Origin: a virus
Strand: one strand, 5' to 3'
Length of the DNA: 34,324 nucleotides
IMG/VR virus record: IMGVR_UViG_3300005096_000522
Span: 1-34,324 of that record
The notes under the pieces are model-generated. The model searched no databases and was not told the DNA's origin. It saw nothing but the letters and a program-made list of their open reading frames with translations. Made by a program: the position numbers and the translations under genes. Positions 1 to 9,314 of the stretch are shown in pieces. Each line of letters starts with the position of its first letter. Within the stretch, counting starts at the first letter, position 1.

Positions 1-1413
1 AAATCTCTCTTTAAAGTCAAACTCATCATCTACTTCTTCTAAGCCTACATATCGCCCTGGAGTTAGTACATAGTTTAGCTCTTTTACTTCGTCTAAACTC
101 GCACTTTTACAAAATCCCTTTATATCTTTATACTCTTTTTTGTTTTTCCAGTTATGATAAGTTTTTGCTATGTAGTCTGTGTCATCATGAGAGAACTTCT
201 TTGTTCGTCTGTTGATGAGCTCACCCCTATTTCTCGCATCTATAAATAGTATATTTTTGTCTGCTCTTCCTCTTTTCATAAACCATATAGAAGCTGGTAT
301 CTGTGTGTTTAAAAAGAGTTTTGAGGGTAGATTGACGATGCAGTCCACTAGGTTTGCCTCTATGAGTGCTTTTCTAATTTTTCCCTCGTTTGAAGTGTTG
401 GAAGTCAAGCTCCCTTTTGCCAGTACAAATCCTGCCGTTCCTGTTGGTGCTAAGTGGTAAAGAAAGTGTTGTATCCAAGCATAGTTTGCATTTCCCTCTG
501 GCGGAGTTCCATATTTCCATCTTCCATCATTTCTCAGCAAATCACCGCTCCAGTCTGAGACATTAAAAGGCGGATTTGCTATGATGAAGTCTGCTTTTAA
601 ATCTTTGTGGGCATCATTTAAAAATGAACCTTCATTGTTCCATTTTACCTGAGAAGAGTCAATGCCTCGAATAGCAAGATTCATCTTAGCTATCCGCCAT
701 GTTGTTTGGTTTGACTCTTGACCGTAGATAGATATATCGTTTATACGACCTTGATGTTCACGCACAAACTTTTCAGACTGGACAAACATACCGCCACTAC
801 CACAACACGGGTCAAAGACTCTGCCTTTGTAAGGCTCCAACATCTTTACAAGAAGCTCAACAACACTTTTTGGAGTATAAAACTGTCCACCCTGCTTACC
901 CTCAGCGAGTGCAAACTCTCCTAAAAAGTATTCAAATACATGACCTAACACATCGGCACTTCTAGCTTTGGCATCTCCAAAAGCGATATTGCCTATAAGG
1001 TCTATGAGTCCGCCAAGAGACTTGCTGTCTAGATTATCTCTTGCATAAACTTTAGGGAGCACCCCTTTTAGAGAATTGTTTTCTTTTTCTATGGCGTCCA
1101 TAGCCTCATCAACAATCTTTCCGATGTTTGGCAGTTTGGCATTTGCTAAAAGATGTGACCACCTTGCGATGGATGGAACAAAAAAGACATTTTCAGCTTT
1201 ATACTCATCTCTATCTTCAGGGTCTGCTCCCATCTCTTTTTCAGCCTTTAGTGTGCTATAAAGTTCTTCAAAACTATCTGAGATATATTTTAAAAACACA
1301 AGCCCCATCACCACATGTTTATACTCTGCGGCATCTATATTTTTTCTTAGTTTATCTGCGGCTTTCCATAGCTGTTTTTCTATCAGTTCTTCTCGTTTTT
1401 TTTCTTTTGCCAT
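1..1413 (-). CDS. hsdM: Type I restriction-modification DNA methyltransferase HsdM (C-terminus off the window)
   Basis: The first 471 residues are present and the reading frame is still open at the window edge; family members run about 490-520 residues, so only the extreme C-terminus is missing. The N-terminal helical domain (about 1-150) precedes the N6-adenine methyltransferase fold. SAM-binding motif I is DPCCGSGG at residues 201-208 and catalytic motif IV is NPPF at 280-283. The linker with GGQFYTP, typical of HsdM, is also visible. HsdM methylates adenine within the target of a type I R-M complex with HsdS and HsdR, whose genes would lie further left. The ATG at 1413 is the first start in frame. 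The gene lies outside the tRNA-derived attachment remnant at 1554-1577, so I read it as host sequence flanking the prophage rather than phage cargo. Confidence 0.95.
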   Translation of the reverse strand, partial: MAKEKKREELIEKQLWKAADKLRKNIDAAEYKHVVMGLVFLKYISDSFEELYSTLKAEKEMGADPEDRDEYKAENVFFVPSIARWSHLLANAKLPNIGKIVDEAMDAIEKENNSLKGVLPKVYARDNLDSKSLGGLIDLIGNIAFGDAKARSADVLGHVFEYFLGEFALAEGKQGGQFYTPKSVVELLVKMLEPYKGRVFDPCCGSGGMFVQSEKFVREHQGRINDISIYGQESNQTTWRIAKMNLAIRGIDSSQVKWNNEGSFLNDAHKDLKADFIIANPPFNVSDWSGDLLRNDGRWKYGTPPEGNANYAWIQHFLYHLAPTGTAGFVLAKGSLTSNTSNEGKIRKALIEANLVDCIVNLPSKLFLNTQIPASIWFMKRGRADKNILFIDARNRGELINRRTKKFSHDDTDYIAKTYHNWKNKKEYKDIKGFCKSASLDEVKELNYVLTPGRYVGLEEVDDEFDFKERF

Positions 1414-1553
1414 TATTAACTACCAAACCTAATATAAATTATTTTGCTTTATTATAGCTTATATTATCAAATTGCGAGATTAAACAGATAACTATCATTT
1501 AAGACAATCTGTTTCTAATTATTTTAATTGAAGATTTTTTAAGAAGCTTTACA

Positions 1554-1577
1554 TGGTGCGACCAGCGAGAGTTGAAC
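1554..1577 (-). other. tRNA 3'-end remnant: left attachment site of the prophage
   Basis: Read on the minus strand this is GTTCAACTCTCGC followed by TGGTCGCACCA. It fits the T-loop (TTCAACT), the 3' half of the T-stem (CTCGC), the 3' acceptor strand (TGGTCGC), discriminator A and CCA. The preceding bases do not supply the 5' T-stem, so this is not an intact tRNA. A 3' tRNA fragment left at the end distal to the integrase is the usual product of integration by a P4-type integrase. The orientation predicts an intact tRNA on the minus strand just right of the window, beginning with about GCGACCA. The rest of 1414-1714 holds the hsdM upstream region and one promoter; I see no gene there. Confidence 0.75.
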
Positions 1578-1670
1578 ATTTTATTAAAACCCTATTTTTA
1601 GGGAATGGTAGTTATTTTATTACTAAATGCGTTACTAAAATGGTATTTTTATACATCTATTTATTTTGGG

Positions 1671-1676
1671 TATAAT
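1671..1676 (+). promoter_or_regulatory. -10 promoter element for the small membrane-protein gene
   Basis: A perfect TATAAT with upstream T-rich sequence and GGG just before it, 39 bases ahead of the ATG at 1715. There is no clear -35, as is common in Campylobacterota. A ribosome binding site AGAGG (1705-1709) sits 5 bases before that ATG. Confidence 0.6.
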
Positions 1677-1714
1677 AGTGTGTTAGATTTTAAATTATAG
1701 AGAAAGAGGTGCCG

Positions 1715-2130
1715 ATGGAAATATTATCAATAGCGCTAATGGTCTTAATTGTATTTTTAGTATATAAATTATTTAGTGGCTCAAAAGTGCTTGCAAAGGA
1801 AATAGATAAAAATATAAAAAGTGAAAAAAAAGTTAGAATTGAAGAGTATGTTTCTAAAGTGGGGAAAAGTAGAATTTCCTCTTTTGTTTTAACTCTTTTG
1901 TTTTAACTCTTTTGTTTGGTCCATTTGGGTTGTTTTACTCCTCTATTGCTGGAGCGATTATAATGATAGTTGTGTCTGCATATTTTGTTTCCTCTATAAC
2001 GCTTATAGCCACACCAATAATATGGATATTGTCAATAGCACTAGGGGATTATTTTACATATAAATATAATCAAAAAATTGCAATACAGGCTGAATTTATG
2101 AACGATATAAGCAAATCATCAACTCATTAA
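1715..2130 (+). pseudogene. Small membrane-protein gene split by a 14-bp tandem duplication (possibly phase-variable)
   Basis: Two reading frames together look like one protein. The first begins with ATG at 1715, behind AGAGG, and ends at TAA 1904-1906 after an N-terminal membrane segment (about residues 3-18), a charged linker and the start of a second hydrophobic segment. The second frame continues from about 1912 to 2130 with GPFGLFYSS and two more hydrophobic stretches. The break falls inside a 14-bp direct repeat (1881-1917, 2.6 copies). Removing one unit restores a single frame giving ...FVLTLLFGPFGLFYS..., 133 residues in total. I do not recognise a function. It lies just inside the left attachment site, converging on the lysis genes, which is a usual place for lysogenic cargo. 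It may be an inactivated gene or a reversible on/off locus. Confidence 0.6.
1881..1917 (+). repeat. 14-bp tandem repeat, 2.6 copies, inside a coding region
   Basis: Unit CTTTTGTTTTAACT at 1881-1894 and 1895-1908, with a partial third copy CTTTTGTTT at 1909-1917. Because 14 is not a multiple of 3, each gain or loss of a unit changes the frame. The present copy number creates the stop at 1904-1906. Confidence 0.9.
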
Positions 2131-2143
2131 TCTAAAGTCGCCA

Positions 2144-2539
2144 TTAATTATTTCTTTGAAAATGAGGTACATCGTGAAAACTTGTCCAGTTACCACCCCA
2201 CTCGTTTTTATCTGTTAAACTCTCCCAAAAATCACCTAGAGTTTGTATATCCTCTTTCTTGTATGTTAAATTTCCATCTATAAAGAAGTTAAAATCCATC
2301 GCGAGGCGTTCTAGGTGTTGGGATTTCATAGTTTTACTTTTTACAGGTGCATCTATAAGCTCTATCTTGCCGTCTATCTTTGCGATAGTTTTACCATATA
2401 CATAACTAAGCTCTTGACACTCTGTTCTATAAGCTTCGCCTGCCGTCATAACTATATTTAGCTCTATCGCCTTATCTATAAGTAAGGCTATATCTCTTAA
2501 AAATAACCACTGTTGCTCTACCATGCTCACCATGCTCAT
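2144..2539 (-). CDS. Endolysin, M15-family (VanY/L-Ala-D-Glu type) peptidase
   Basis: A 131-residue single-domain enzyme expected to cut the peptide cross-bridge of peptidoglycan during lysis. It shows the M15 zinc-site layout: S73-x-H75 ... D82 in SQHLERLAMDF, and GGNW...HDVPHF with D123 and H126. Zinc ligands would be H75, D82 and H126; E/D123 is near the expected catalytic acid. The length matches compact phage endolysins of the Peptidase_M15_4 type. There is no signal peptide, so release would depend on the upstream holin. The ATG at 2539 overlaps the previous stop by two bases and has AAGGAG 6 bases upstream, supporting this start. It is the last gene of the 23-kb minus-strand block. No clear terminator is visible in the 13 bases before the convergent gene. 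Confidence 0.85.
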   Translation of the reverse strand: MSMVSMVEQQWLFLRDIALLIDKAIELNIVMTAGEAYRTECQELSYVYGKTIAKIDGKIELIDAPVKSKTMKSQHLERLAMDFNFFIDGNLTYKKEDIQTLGDFWESLTDKNEWGGNWTSFHDVPHFQRNN

Positions 2540-2820
2540 CTGATTCTCCTTATAAACTTAACTTTCTCTTCTAGTTTTATAACTCTCCCGTCTATTTGAT
2601 GCTCACTATCTTCTATCTTAATTATTCTATCTGTTACTCTATCAAGCGTAGAGTTAAGTCTATCTACCGCCTTAACAACAGCAACATTTGTACTAGCTAA
2701 GCGAATATTTTGTTTACTATTAGATAGTGTTTGCGTACCAACCCAGCTAAATATTCCTGTTATAAAAAAGATAAATATTGCCATTAGGGCAGACCCTAAT
2801 TGAAATCCTTTTAACATCAT
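2536..2820 (-). CDS. Membrane-anchored coiled-coil protein in the lysis cassette (possible i-spanin)
   Basis: 94 residues: a short N-terminus, one membrane segment (about 10-30) and a long amphipathic helix/coiled coil (about 42-90) ending in basic residues. This is the topology of Rz-like inner-membrane spanins, and the gene lies between a holin-like gene and the endolysin. No embedded or adjacent lipoprotein (Rz1-like) gene was recognised, so the spanin reading is inference from topology and position. It overlaps both neighbours by a few bases, indicating translational coupling. Confidence 0.55.
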   Translation of the reverse strand: MMLKGFQLGSALMAIFIFFITGIFSWVGTQTLSNSKQNIRLASTNVAVVKAVDRLNSTLDRVTDRIIKIEDSEHQIDGRVIKLEEKVKFIRRIR

Positions 2821-3386
2821 TAGTATTTTTCCTCTGTTGCTGGCTTAATTGCTGATTTAGCCCTGCCATACGCAGCCATTATTTTTGTTTTTATACTACT
2901 GCCTTCGCTTGAGCCAAAAAAGTATCTCATTACTGCGCCAAATTCTGCTCCTAATATACCTAGAAGCATATATACAATATTGCTGCTTTCTTGGGGAATT
3001 GGTATAAACATTGTAGTACCAACTACTGTAAAAAAACCCAGCACCACCATCCAAGCTAACACATACAGATTGATATCACTACCTCCTGTAGCTTCTTCGT
3101 GTTTGTTTTGTCTGTTTCTTGCAGAGTCTGTGTCTTTTAAACGCATACTTATCTCATCTAGTTGCATTTGTTGTAGTCTTTCGGTATGTAGCATTTCGTA
3201 CTGTTTAAGCTTTACCAATGCCTGCGGGTCTGCTTTTAAAGCACTGATTACCGCGTCTGGTTTGTTTTCGACTCCCAATATTCCAGAGATTGCTGTGCCA
3301 ATTGTTCCGCCTATAGGTCCTCCTATTAGAGTTCCGAGCAAAGGTGCGGCTGTTCCTATTGCTTTGCTTACATCTTTCCAGTTCAT
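2820..3386 (-). CDS. Holin of the 3-TM (GTA/HK97-like) superfamily
   Basis: 188 residues. The N-terminus is a Gly-rich hydrophobic segment (about 10-38, APLLGTLIGGPIGG) followed by a charged helical middle with an ERLQQMQLDE stretch. Two membrane segments follow at about 108-128 and 136-155, then a short tail after YFFGSSEGS. This arrangement is characteristic of the Holin_3TMs family that permeabilises the inner membrane for endolysin release. Position directly upstream of the coiled-coil membrane protein and the endolysin agrees. Start at ATG 3386. Confidence 0.75.
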   Translation of the reverse strand: MNWKDVSKAIGTAAPLLGTLIGGPIGGTIGTAISGILGVENKPDAVISALKADPQALVKLKQYEMLHTERLQQMQLDEISMRLKDTDSARNRQNKHEEATGGSDINLYVLAWMVVLGFFTVVGTTMFIPIPQESSNIVYMLLGILGAEFGAVMRYFFGSSEGSSIKTKIMAAYGRAKSAIKPATEEKY

Positions 3387-3404
3387 TTCAATTCCTTTTC
3401 AAAA

Positions 3405-3581
3405 TCACGATGGTGTTAAGGTTGATATAAAATAAAAACCTAAGCCTATTAAAACTAAAATATAAAGAGGTAGAAAAACCCAGCCCCAACTTATAATGAG
3501 ATTTACAAATAATTTGAGTGTTAATATTACTATTTGAGTAATTACTAAACCTATAGCTAATAGCACCAGTCCTTTTATCAT
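3405..3581 (-). CDS. Small two-helix membrane protein
   Basis: A 58-residue protein, almost entirely hydrophobic, with two predicted membrane segments (about 4-30 and 33-53) around an SWGW motif. ATG at 3579-3581 overlaps the upstream stop as ATGA, and GGAG lies 6 bases before it, so translation is well supported. It sits between the tail genes and the holin. It could be an accessory holin or antiholin, but nothing in the sequence proves that. Confidence 0.65.
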   Translation of the reverse strand: MIKGLVLLAIGLVITQIVILTLKLFVNLIISWGWVFLPLYILVLIGLGFYFISTLTPS

Positions 3582-3916
3582 TTTAACTCCTTTTCGAATT
3601 CATCTAACTCCAAATTATCGTGCTTAATTTCATCTTTGTAGCTTCTCTCACAATGGTTTTTTTCAAACAAAAAATCTATCAATTCCATAAACATAAAAGT
3701 GTTATTTTTTCTATATAGATAATATGTATAGCTGCTTATTGTAAAGTTCTCTTGACTATAAAGCACGCTCCCACCTGCTTGATCATACCCTAGAGCACAA
3801 GTTTTTGTGTATTTGCTTTTGTCTTTAGCTTTTACAAATTTATAAATAAATACAAATGGAGTAAATACAACTACTACTACATATGCAATTACAAACAATA
3901 TAAAGTTTCTTACCAT
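3578..3916 (-). CDS. Phage conserved protein of unknown function, membrane-anchored
   Basis: 112 residues with one N-terminal membrane segment (about 4-28). A core follows with ALGYDQAGGSVLY...TISSYTY and FLFEKNHCERSYKDE. This resembles a widespread phage family whose members carry an LDxxxNxLLGGxPxET(L/I)SxR core and an HCxxSY tail, usually encoded near lysis genes. Members are often misannotated as pseudouridine synthase or helicase; I see no such catalytic motif. Start and stop overlap both neighbours by a few bases. Confidence 0.6.
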   Translation of the reverse strand: MVRNFILFVIAYVVVVVFTPFVFIYKFVKAKDKSKYTKTCALGYDQAGGSVLYSQENFTISSYTYYLYRKNNTFMFMELIDFLFEKNHCERSYKDEIKHDNLELDEFEKELK

Positions 3917-4599
3917 GCTATCTTTCCTAAAGCTGTTTTAGTCGTTGCACTGTTTGCTTGTGCTTTTAGTGTGTTTACTTTTTGCAGCAAGGATAGTTTA
4001 TATGCTTTTCCATCATTCAATACTTGTTTAAGTTGAGTTATAGTGTGCAACTTGTATTCCCAAGTAGTTGTGTTTCCAGAACCATCGTCAAGACTACATT
4101 TGAAGTAGTCATCTACTCCTCCCGCTACCATGCCAATTAAATTTAATTGGTCAACTTGTTCACTCTGATAGTGATAAACTGAACCTAAAGCATTTGAAGT
4201 AAAACCTGATAATATATCTTTTTTACATAAGTTGTTTAAGTTAGATATTTTATGAACTTTAACTAAACTTAAGTCTGTTACCCACTTAGCACCCTCCCAC
4301 TTGTCATAATTTTTTGGCACTAATTCGGTAAAATCTTGTTCTATATCACCGAGATAGTTTATAATTTTTGACTCTTTATTAAGAATATTATAAACTAAAC
4401 TTCCTCTGCTATCTTTTATATATTTCCATCTTTTAGTTATTTCGTCAAAGATTTGTGAATATCCCTTTTTAGATGCAAGAGGGGCTACCTTTGTAGCATT
4501 TGCAGGTATTAAAAACTTATTTTTTTCAAGAGGATTTATACTTGCTTCTGTTTCTGATGTAAACTCTTTTGTGCCTTTGTCGTAATGGTATAATTTCAT
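3910..4599 (-). CDS. Tail fibre assembly-like protein with DUF4376-type C-terminus
   Basis: 229 residues. The N-terminal half has the PANATKVAPLASKKGYSQIFDE pattern seen at the start of tail-fibre assembly proteins. The C-terminal half (about 125-225) begins KKDILSGFTSNALGSVYHYQSE and runs to LKQVLNDGKAY, as in DUF4376. Position directly after the collar-domain fibre gene fits a chaperone or accessory role in fibre assembly. The gap to the fibre gene is 8 bases. Confidence 0.65.
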   Translation of the reverse strand: MKLYHYDKGTKEFTSETEASINPLEKNKFLIPANATKVAPLASKKGYSQIFDEITKRWKYIKDSRGSLVYNILNKESKIINYLGDIEQDFTELVPKNYDKWEGAKWVTDLSLVKVHKISNLNNLCKKDILSGFTSNALGSVYHYQSEQVDQLNLIGMVAGGVDDYFKCSLDDGSGNTTTWEYKLHTITQLKQVLNDGKAYKLSLLQKVNTLKAQANSATTKTALGKIAW

Positions 4600-4607
4600 T
4601 TTAGCTC

Positions 4608-5723
4608 CTAGTATTTAATGCAATGCATCATTGCAATATTTTTAACTCTAGTTTCTGTTCCGCCAGTTAAACCTATTGTTATCACTGTTCCGGAACCGGG
4701 GCTGTCATATCCTAAAGAAATAGCGGTTCCGCCAGCTGGTGCACCTTGTCCTCCGTATTCTAGACCGTGCGTATGACTTTTAAAATCATCATTTTGGTTG
4801 CTTCCTATTGTTCTGCCTACATCTACTCCAGCACCATTGTCAAACCCACGAATAAACTCTCCTCTGAGGTCAGGAATATTAAAAGTTGTACTTCCATCCC
4901 CAGCACCATAAATAGTTCCTAAAACTATAAACAACCTTGAATATATTGTCCTAGATATAGCTGCTCCATTACACTCTAAAAACCCTGATGGTACAGTAGC
5001 TGTTGCAAAAGGTAGAACATGCCCAGTAAACTGTCCAAAGGGTATGGCTTCTGTCGGATTAATTGCATCAGCAACATTAAATGTTTTGGTATTATCGCCA
5101 CTCGCGTGTGCAAAAGCATCTTTAATAATACTATGCTCTACACTCACAAGAGTAGCATCTAAAATAGCATCTGTGGTAGTTACATTTGTTATGTCGTTTG
5201 TACTATCATAAGTAGCACCTACGACTGTACTTTGTGCAAATGTTGTGGAAAGATTTATTTTTAGATATCTGTTTGCAACATAAATATCTAATTGACTGCC
5301 ATTCACACTAAAATGTGTGCTATCCACATAAGTAAATGTTAAACTCGGTAATATCCACTCGCTTTGGTATGCTGTAATATTTGCCTTCAGTGTTCCATCT
5401 TCGTTAATTGCAACATCAAGTCGTTGATCAAGTGTTGGTTTAGTTCCTCTGCTATTTACAACCTCTTTGCCTATTGTTGCATTTTCCGTATCTTCTATCC
5501 ATCCGCTCTCACCGACTGTTGTATCGCCTGTAAAAATATACTTTAGCCCATTGGTACCTCTATCACTTCGCCAACAGTTTTGACCTGGAGTGGGGCTAGA
5601 TGGAAAAGATGAGCCTGAAAAGTTGCTCCTAAGAGCTTCATCTTTATCCTTAATAACTTGATAAAGCTCCCCGAAAGATGTAACACCGCTTGTCGGTTTT
5701 GTGCTATCATAAATTTGTGCCAT
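4608..5723 (-). CDS. Tail fibre protein with phage tail collar domain
   Basis: 371 residues. The N-terminus (MAQIYDSTKPTSGVTSF) probably attaches to the tail tip, and the middle is a Ser/Thr/Asn-rich beta region. From about 230 comes a clear tail-collar domain: VPSGFLECNGAAISR, YSRLFIVLGTIYGAGDG, FNIPDLRGEFIRGFD and a Gly-rich SHTHGLEYGG tip. Collar proteins form trimeric distal fibres that touch the host surface. It lies immediately downstream of the J-like tip gene. The His-x-His near the end (SHTH) may bind metal, as in other short fibres. Confidence 0.85.
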   Translation of the reverse strand: MAQIYDSTKPTSGVTSFGELYQVIKDKDEALRSNFSGSSFPSSPTPGQNCWRSDRGTNGLKYIFTGDTTVGESGWIEDTENATIGKEVVNSRGTKPTLDQRLDVAINEDGTLKANITAYQSEWILPSLTFTYVDSTHFSVNGSQLDIYVANRYLKINLSTTFAQSTVVGATYDSTNDITNVTTTDAILDATLVSVEHSIIKDAFAHASGDNTKTFNVADAINPTEAIPFGQFTGHVLPFATATVPSGFLECNGAAISRTIYSRLFIVLGTIYGAGDGSTTFNIPDLRGEFIRGFDNGAGVDVGRTIGSNQNDDFKSHTHGLEYGGQGAPAGGTAISLGYDSPGSGTVITIGLTGGTETRVKNIAMMHCIKY

Positions 5724-8700
5724 TTAAAATCCTTGTATCATAATATCAACTACCCCCGACACTTTTGCATTTGAAGTGTTGTAAAGGTCTATATGAAAAC
5801 TGTTTAAAGTTTTATTTGTTATATCTGGAGCTATATTTGCCCCACCGTTTATCACTGTAGCTCTCACTGTTGCCTCCTTGTAAAACTGTTTGCCGTAATC
5901 TGCAAAAACTATATCGCTTCCTGTCGTGCCAATTGAAAAATTTGTAATATTCAATTTTGTGTCAAGCACATCCAAGATATAATGTAACTCGTTTAGAGTT
6001 AATTTTGTGTGTATGTCAAAATTAAATGAAACTTTTATCTTTAGATATCTAAAAGTTTCATTTACGACTTGCATATACTCTGTATAATTTGTATAGGTTA
6101 TATTGTCCTCGCTATAGCTTATATAGATTTTAGGAGTAATTACAGCTGTTATATCTATATCCGTATCAAGAGGGTATGATGTATCTACTCTGTTTTTTAT
6201 CTGCAAATCAGTAATATTTTGCAAAATAGCATCATATATAGTGTTTATTCTTATACCTGTATCTCCGACTAAAAGAGTATCTATCGCATTTGTCTCATAC
6301 TCACAAAAAAGCGGATTATCGCCTGTGTAGTTTGATATATATACATCTGTTTTTGTCGGTAGGTCTGTGTCAGCAAGCCCTGCTGTGTTTATAAGAGTGT
6401 TGCCTACGGGGGTAAAGTTTACAAAAGTCCCGTCAAAAATATCTACTATATCAAGTACGGCATTCAAATGTTCATTAACACCTGTTATTGAAATGATTGC
6501 TTTTGTTGCATTTTTACTATAGACATTTGATGTATCTATCGCTTTTATCATATACTCATATGTCCCGTTCATTGCAGCTGGGGTGTCAAAAGAGTTGTTA
6601 GATATATCTGTAGCTATAATTTTCCCACTATCCCAGGCTATACCTCTTCGTATCTCATAGCCTTTTTTATCAACATCTAATATATTGTCCCAGCTAAAAT
6701 GCAGTTTATCGCTTTGCTGGAGGACTTTAAAATTTTGCACATCTTGTGGAGGATATTTTTTACCGAGAAAAGTGTATAAAAAAGCTTTTGCAGTGCTTAT
6801 ACTTCCATAGCTTCCAAAATTTGTTTTGCAAATAGCTTTAAATACATATTGTTTGTTTTCTAAAAGTCCTAGCGATAGATATGAATATTTATCTGTAGCT
6901 AAATCTTTTACTATTTCAACATAACTGTTTCCATCATCTTTAGATACATAAATTGCATATTTCGTAGATATAGTTTTTGAATCTGATATCAATTTAAAAT
7001 CCAAAAATGGAATTATAGTTCCATCAACTCTTTTTTCAAGATGTTCATCAAAAATTATATTTGTAACTTTTGGATTAACTACTAGTTCGCTTTTTGATGG
7101 CGATGGATAAACATCGGGTACATCGGATACTACTTTTTCAGAGTATTCCACCGCTTTTATGCTTCTTGTGAAGTCATTTTTTCGAGTTATAGAGGTTATT
7201 CTGAAAAGATTTATGCCAAAAGGTTTTTCTATTAAAGAGTAAATATCATATTTTGCTGGGGGAGTTGTAAAAATTCCATTTATTACTATATTTGTAGTCG
7301 TTTGAGTGCCTGTAAAAGTTATGTCAAAAGTTTCAAAACTGTTATCATTAAGCCGTACAGTCAGCTCATACGAGCTTGTAGCATACAGAGTTACTTCTTT
7401 ATCAAGAATTACCGTGTTTGTTGTTGCACTTACAAGTCGTCCACTCTCTCCCCAAGCAGGCACATCGTGGCTTATGCCTATAACATCACCAACTTCACTG
7501 TCAAGTGCGTCTAAACCTACATCAAATTCAGCTGTTCGCCTTGTGTTTCTGTTGTTATTTAAAAAGTACCTGCCCACCCTATATGCCTGTGTTGCACTTG
7601 TTATACCCATTTGGTTTATCGTAGATTTTTTGACCTGTAAATCTGTGTTAAACCACTCTGGCACTACTACAGACAAGGTATCGTTTGTATAATCTTTATC
7701 TTTATTTGTAAATTGTATCTCTACTTCATTTGCCAAATCTTCTTGAGATATGTAAGAGATTTTTAAAGAACTTTTGACAATATTTCCCATGTTAAATATT
7801 TGTGTCATTGTAGTTAGTTTGTCAACTACAACAGAGTATTTTGTACCTCTTATGATGGGGCTTGCTCTTCCTACAGTTGCCACTTTTACAAGAGCGTCCC
7901 AAATGTTTCCTTCAAAATCAAAAACGCCATTAAATTTATATCTAGTCTCACTACTATTTATAATTTGTGCAGGAACTAGCTCATCACACCAATTTGCCCA
8001 ATCTTGCACAGCATTAAAATCAACCCTGTCATATGCCAAGCCATAGCCATACAAAGGATTTGTGAGTATATCCCAGAATACCCAAGCAGGGTTATCAAGG
8101 CTCTTAAATCCTTGAGAGATTCCACTCTCATCAAAAACTTCTATGTCTTTTCGCTCAACATCAGTTAAAACAGTAACCTCGCCACTCAATTGTCCTGTTG
8201 CTTTTATCCTCAATCCCAAAAGTGCCACAGTAGGATATGCCAGGTCATCCAAAATAATCTCACCCATACCAGCCCAATGGCAAGTAGTTTGTTCTCTTGG
8301 GTCTGTAGATACTGCGGTTACTCTTGTTATTTGTATCTCATATTGATTTGGAGATAAATTTGGAATTCTTATCTCTTTGCTAAACGAGGTAGTTTGTGCT
8401 GCCCCATAAGTGTAATCTCCGAAATAAATCCAAGATGTTGCACCTTTAGCTCTGTATTCAACTTTTAACTCCACATTCCTTGTATCAAGACCGCCTTTGT
8501 CGTTTTGATAGTATAATCCGTTTGGAAATTGGAAAAATATTCTTATCGCTTGGTTTGCATTGCCTATTGTTTCTCTCACAACTGGGATACTTTCAAGCGT
8601 TACATTAAAATTATTTGGAGTTTCTATATCCGCGAAATACGGCATAACTTCTTGTGCCATTCCGCCAACTCTATAAAAGTATTCTACATCTTCGTAATCG

Positions 8701-9314
8701 ATTAGAGGAGAGTTGTTTATAAGTATATCTGCTGACGCAATGTCTTTAATCTCTCCCATACACAAAGCTAATTGCAAGTTTAGATATTCATCATCCCCAA
8801 CATAATCTATCTTTCTTTGTATTATGTTTCCTGCTAGTCTGTGTCGTCCATAAAGTACAGGTATAGGACTACCTGTTCTTGGCATAGTCTTTGCAGGAGC
8901 CCAAGAATAAGTAGAACTCTCTTTTATACCCTGGAGCGATGAATTAGGTATTTGAGGAGCTAAAAGAGAACTTAATAAAGAGCTTCCCGCCATAACTACC
9001 GCAGCGGCGGCAACATACGCCAAAGCACTTCCGACAGTCATAGTCGCCAAAGTTGTAGCTATCATACCTCCGCCAAAAAGAGAGAAGATACCTGCTGCAA
9101 TTGCACTTACTTTTTGTTTTGGTGAAAAAATAATTTCAGATTTATCAGGCGGTATATATTCTAAATCCTCGATACGGTTTTGATTTACATAAACAATTAG
9201 GTCATTTAATGGTGCCATATATGCACATAGAGGTTTGCCTTGCCATTCTACCTCTTGTACATCGCGGTCTTTTTTTATGTCAAAAGGATTGTTTATATAT
9301 GTAATTTTAAGCAT
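5724..9314 (-). CDS. Tail tip/host-specificity protein, lambda gpJ (TipJ)-like
   Basis: 1196 residues, matching the 1100-1300 usual for gpJ. Order: a small N-terminal domain, an Ala/Gly-rich hydrophobic segment (about 70-115), then PIPVLYGRHRLAGNIIQRKI, the typical entry to the TipJ hub domains. The central VPEWFNTDLQ...RVGRYF and GDVIGISHDVPAWGESGR are hub motifs. A fibronectin-III-like domain lies at about 855-945 (PQDVQNFKV...YEIRRG), and the beta-rich C-terminus probably holds the receptor-binding part. It builds the central tail spike and opens the DNA channel to the periplasm. It overlaps the NlpC gene by 8 bases. Confidence 0.9.
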   Translation of the reverse strand: MLKITYINNPFDIKKDRDVQEVEWQGKPLCAYMAPLNDLIVYVNQNRIEDLEYIPPDKSEIIFSPKQKVSAIAAGIFSLFGGGMIATTLATMTVGSALAYVAAAAVVMAGSSLLSSLLAPQIPNSSLQGIKESSTYSWAPAKTMPRTGSPIPVLYGRHRLAGNIIQRKIDYVGDDEYLNLQLALCMGEIKDIASADILINNSPLIDYEDVEYFYRVGGMAQEVMPYFADIETPNNFNVTLESIPVVRETIGNANQAIRIFFQFPNGLYYQNDKGGLDTRNVELKVEYRAKGATSWIYFGDYTYGAAQTTSFSKEIRIPNLSPNQYEIQITRVTAVSTDPREQTTCHWAGMGEIILDDLAYPTVALLGLRIKATGQLSGEVTVLTDVERKDIEVFDESGISQGFKSLDNPAWVFWDILTNPLYGYGLAYDRVDFNAVQDWANWCDELVPAQIINSSETRYKFNGVFDFEGNIWDALVKVATVGRASPIIRGTKYSVVVDKLTTMTQIFNMGNIVKSSLKISYISQEDLANEVEIQFTNKDKDYTNDTLSVVVPEWFNTDLQVKKSTINQMGITSATQAYRVGRYFLNNNRNTRRTAEFDVGLDALDSEVGDVIGISHDVPAWGESGRLVSATTNTVILDKEVTLYATSSYELTVRLNDNSFETFDITFTGTQTTTNIVINGIFTTPPAKYDIYSLIEKPFGINLFRITSITRKNDFTRSIKAVEYSEKVVSDVPDVYPSPSKSELVVNPKVTNIIFDEHLEKRVDGTIIPFLDFKLISDSKTISTKYAIYVSKDDGNSYVEIVKDLATDKYSYLSLGLLENKQYVFKAICKTNFGSYGSISTAKAFLYTFLGKKYPPQDVQNFKVLQQSDKLHFSWDNILDVDKKGYEIRRGIAWDSGKIIATDISNNSFDTPAAMNGTYEYMIKAIDTSNVYSKNATKAIISITGVNEHLNAVLDIVDIFDGTFVNFTPVGNTLINTAGLADTDLPTKTDVYISNYTGDNPLFCEYETNAIDTLLVGDTGIRINTIYDAILQNITDLQIKNRVDTSYPLDTDIDITAVITPKIYISYSEDNITYTNYTEYMQVVNETFRYLKIKVSFNFDIHTKLTLNELHYILDVLDTKLNITNFSIGTTGSDIVFADYGKQFYKEATVRATVINGGANIAPDITNKTLNSFHIDLYNTSNAKVSGVVDIMIQGF

